Below, in pieces: positions 60,561-64,000 of a DNA stretch of 64,000 nucleotides. Every line of letters begins with the position of its first letter. Position 1 is the first letter of the stretch. A program made the translations under genes and the position numbers. Location: positions 56,037,187 to 56,101,186 of the forward strand of contig NC_088301.1 in the NCBI RefSeq assembly GCF_032854445.1, written 5' to 3'. A model generated the notes under the pieces. The model worked only from the letters and a program-made list of their open reading frames with translations. It was not told where the DNA came from and ran no database searches. The stretch is from Liolophura sinensis (lineage: Eukaryota; Mollusca; Polyplacophora; Chitonida; Chitonidae).

Positions 60561-63500
60561 AGAAAAACCAACTACATATTTCGAAGTACTTTGCTAATAT
60601 TGCGTAGGCATTTCACACTGGGCTCTCTTCATCTCCCGTGTGTCTTCCCTACACAACATTATCTACGGAAGTCTCCTAGAAAGGAACATAATCAAAGACC
60701 GACTACATGTTTCGAAGTACTTTGCTAATATTGTGTAGGCATTTCACACTGGGCTCTCTTCGTCTCCCGTGTGTCTTCCCTACACAACATTATCTAGCGG
60801 AAGTCTACTAGAAAGGAACATAATCAAAGATCGACTACATATTTCCAAGTACTTTGCTAATATTGCGTAGGCATTTCACACTGGGCTCTCTTCGTCTCCC
60901 GTGTGTCTTCCCTACACAACATTATCTAGCAGAAGTCTACTAGAAAGAAACATAATCAAAGATCGACTACATATTTCGAAGTACTTTGCTAATATTGCGT
61001 AGGCATTTCACACTGGGCTCTCTTCATCTCCAGTGTGTCTTCCCTACACAACATTATCTAGCGGAAGTCTACTAGAAAGGAACATAATCAAAGACCGACT
61101 ACATATATCGAAGTACTTTGCTAATATTGCGTAGGCATTTCACACTGGGCTCTCTTCATCTCCCGTGTGTCTTCCCTACACAACATTATCTAGCGGAAGT
61201 CTACTGGAAAGGAACATAATCAAAGGCCGACTACATATTTCCAAGTACTTTGCTAATATTGCGTAGGCATTTCACACTGGGCTCTCTTCGTCTCCCGTGT
61301 GTCTTCCCTACACAACATTATCTAGCGGAAGTCTACTAGAAAGGAACATAATCAAAGACCGACTACATATTTCGAAGTACTTTGCTGATAGTGCGTAGAC
61401 ATTTCACACTGGGCTCTCTTAATTTCCAGTGTGTCTTCCCTACACAACATTATCTAGCGGAAGTCTACTAGAAAGGAACATAATCAAAGATCGATTACAT
61501 ATTTCGAAGTACTTTGCTAATATTGCGTAGGCATTTCACACTGGGCTCTCTTCGTCTCCCGTGTGTCTTCCCTACACAACATTATCTAGCGGAAGTCTAC
61601 TAGAAAGGAACATAATCTAAGACCGACAATATATTTCGAAGTACTTTGCTAATATTGCGTAGGCATTTCACACTGGGCTCTCTTCATTTCCAGTGTGTCT
61701 TCCCTACACAACATTATCTAGCGGAAGTCTACTAGAAAGGAACATAATCAAAGGCCGACTACATATTTCGAAGTACTTTGCTAATATTGCGTAGGCATTT
61801 CACACTGGGCTCTCTTCATCTCCCGTGTGTCTTCCCTACACAACATTATCTAGCGGAAGTCTACTAGAAAGAAACATAATAAAAGAACGACTACATATTT
61901 CGAAGTACTTTGCTAATATTGCGTAGGCATTTCACACTGGGCTCTCTTCGTCTCCCGTGTGTCTTCCCTACACAACATTATCTAGCGGAAGTCTACTAGA
62001 AAGGAACATAATCAAAGATCGATTACATATTTCGAAGTACTTTGCTAATATTGCGTAGGCATTTCACACTGGGCTCTCTTCATCTCCCGTGTGTCTTCCC
62101 TACACAACATTATCTAGCGGAAGTCTACTAGAAAAAAACATAATAAAAGACCGACCACATGTTTCCAAGTACTTTGCTAATATTGCGTAGGCATTTCACA
62201 CTGGGCTCTATTCATCTCCCGTGTGTATTCCCTACACAACATTATCTAGCGGAAGTCTACTAGAAAGAAACATAATCAAAGATCGACTACATATTTCGAA
62301 GTACTTTGCTAATATTGCGTAGGCATTTCACACTGGGCTCTCTTCATCTCCCGTGTGTCTTCCCTACACAACATTATCTAGAGGAAGTCTACTGGAAAGG
62401 AACATAATCAAAGACCGACCACATATTTCCAAGTACTTTGCTAATATTGCGTAGGCATTTCACACTGGGCTCTCTTCGTCTCCCGTGTGTCTTCCCTACA
62501 CAACATTATCTAGCGGAAGTCTACTAGAAAGGAACATAATCAAAGACCGACTACATATTTCGAAGTACTTTGCTGATAGTGCGTAGACATTTCACACTGG
62601 GCTCTCTTAATTTCCCGTGTGTCTTCCCTACACAACATTATCTATCGGAAGTCTACTAGAAAGGAACATAATCAAAGACCGATTACATATTTCGAAGTAC
62701 CTTGCTAATATTGCGTAGGCATTTCACACTGGGCTCTCTTCGTCTCCCGTGTGTCTTCCCTACACAACATTATCTAGCGGAAGTCTACTAGAAAGGAACA
62801 TAATCAAAGACCGACTTCATGTTTCGAAGTACTTTGCTAATATTGCGTAGGCATTTCACACTGGGCTCTCTTCGTCTCCCGTGTGTCTTCCCTACACAAC
62901 ATTATCTAGCGGAAGTCTACTAGAAAGGAACATAATCTAAGACCGACAATATATTTCAAAGTACTTTGCTAATATTGCGTAGGCATTTCACACTGGGCTC
63001 TCGTCATTTCCAGTGTGTCTTCCCTACACAACATTATCTAGCGGAAGTCTACTAGAAAGGAACATAATCAAAGATCGACCACATATTTCGAAGTACTTTG
63101 CTAATATTGCGTAGGCATTTCACACTGGGCTCTATTCATCTCCCGTGTGTCTTCCCTACACAACATTATCTAGCGGAAGTCTACTAGAAAGAAACATAAT
63201 AAAAGACCGACTACATATTTCCAAGTACTTTGCTAATATTGCGTAGGCATTTCACACTGGCTCTCTTCATCTCCCGTGTGTCTTCCCTACACAACATTAT
63301 CTAGCGGAAGTCTACTAGAAAGGAACATAATCAAAGATCGATTACATATTTCGAAGTACTTTGCTAATATTGCGTAGGCATTTCACACTGGGCTCTCTTC
63401 ATCTCCCGTGTGTCTTCCCTACACAACATTATCTAGCGGAAGTCTACTAGAAAGGAACATAATAAAAGACCGACCACATGTTTCCAAGTACTTTGCTAAT

Positions 63501-64000
63501 ATTGCGTAGGCATTTCACACTGGGCTCTCTTTGTCTCCCGTGTGTCTTCCCTACACAACATTATCTAGCGGAAGTCTACTAGAAAGGAACATAATCAAAG
63601 ATCGACTACATATTTCGAAGTACTTTGCTAATATTGCGTAGGCATTTCAACACTGGGCTCTCTTCGTCTCCCGTGTGTCTTCCCTACACAACATTATCTA
63701 GCGGAAGTCTACTAGAAAGGAACATAATCAAAGTCCGACAATATATTTCGAAGTATTTTGCTAATATTGCGTAGGCATTTCACACTGGGCTCTCTTCGTC
63801 TCCCGTGTGTCTTCCCTACACAACATTATCTAGCGGAAGTCTACTAGAAAGGAACATAATCTAAGACCGACAATATATTTCGAAGTACTTTGCTAATATT
63901 GCGTAGGCATTTCACACTGGGCTCTCTTCATTTCCAGTGTGTCTTCCCTACACAACATTATCTAGCGGAAGTCTACTAGAAAGGAACATAATCAAAGGCC
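60561..64000 (-). repeat. Satellite array G, homogeneous part (132-bp monomers)
   Basis: About 26 nearly identical 132-base monomers (starts at 61141, 61273 and 61405), running past the window end. Each has ATTGCGTAGGCATTTC, ACACTGGGCTCTCTTC, TCTCCCGTGTGTCTTCC, CTACACAACATTATCTAGCG and linker GAAGTCTACTAGAAAGGAAC. Rare variants repeat at multiples of 132 bases, which reveals higher-order structure. It is the youngest-looking array in the window. Confidence 0.97.

Noticed and set aside
5741-64000. Similarity of TAATATTGC in the core to the rolling-circle origin nonanucleotide TAATATTAC
   Set aside because: In viral and plasmid-type origins the motif sits in the loop of a hairpin. Here it lies at the base of the stem, the last bases differ, and AT-rich matches of this length are expected by chance.

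Overview
The window looks like eukaryotic, invertebrate genomic DNA, most likely from a mollusc or a close lophotrochozoan relative. The reasons are one spliced gene with consensus GT-AG introns, relics of a SINE whose sequence I recognise from molluscan genomes, fragments of non-LTR retrotransposons, and no sign of bacterial gene organisation. I cannot name the species.

Only one ordinary protein-coding gene can be supported. It lies at 162-4266 on the + strand, in four exons, and encodes a 564-residue type I membrane protein with an IgGFc-binding-protein-like ectodomain, one transmembrane helix and a short tail ending in a PPPY motif. Bases 4267-5740 hold nothing recognisable.

About 60% of the window (my estimate) is one superfamily of tandem repeats with monomers of roughly 108-135 bp. 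Arrays: A, 5.74-13.6 kb, +; B, 19.4-26.3 kb, +; C, 28.6-32.6 kb, -; D, 34.5-35.2 kb, +; E, 38.6-52.4 kb, -; F, 55.5-56.35 kb, +; G, 58.8-64.0 kb, -, running off the end. '+' means the core reads GAAATGCCTACGCAATATT on the given strand. Linkers differ between arrays, but every subfamily keeps a core of about 75-80 bp that is a nested imperfect palindrome: an outer 16-bp stem, an inner CACAC(T)GGG/CCCGTGTG stem and a variable loop. Array interiors show higher-order repeats, and array edges decay into scattered degenerate monomers.

Two paralogous composite structures of about 6 kb (32,613-38,630 and 52,430-58,790) interrupt the arrays. Each has very long inverted arms (up to about 2.2 kb) around a centre that holds a broken reverse-transcriptase fragment of a non-LTR retrotransposon and a small satellite array inverted relative to its flanks. 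They resemble giant foldback elements or an old inverted segmental duplication. Each copy has its own deletions.

The spacer between arrays B and C carries a 110-bp-arm inverted repeat (26,526-26,766). Each arm encodes a hammerhead-ribozyme-like motif of the kind known from Penelope-like retroelements. Open frames inside the arrays are by-products of the repeat and are not annotated as genes.
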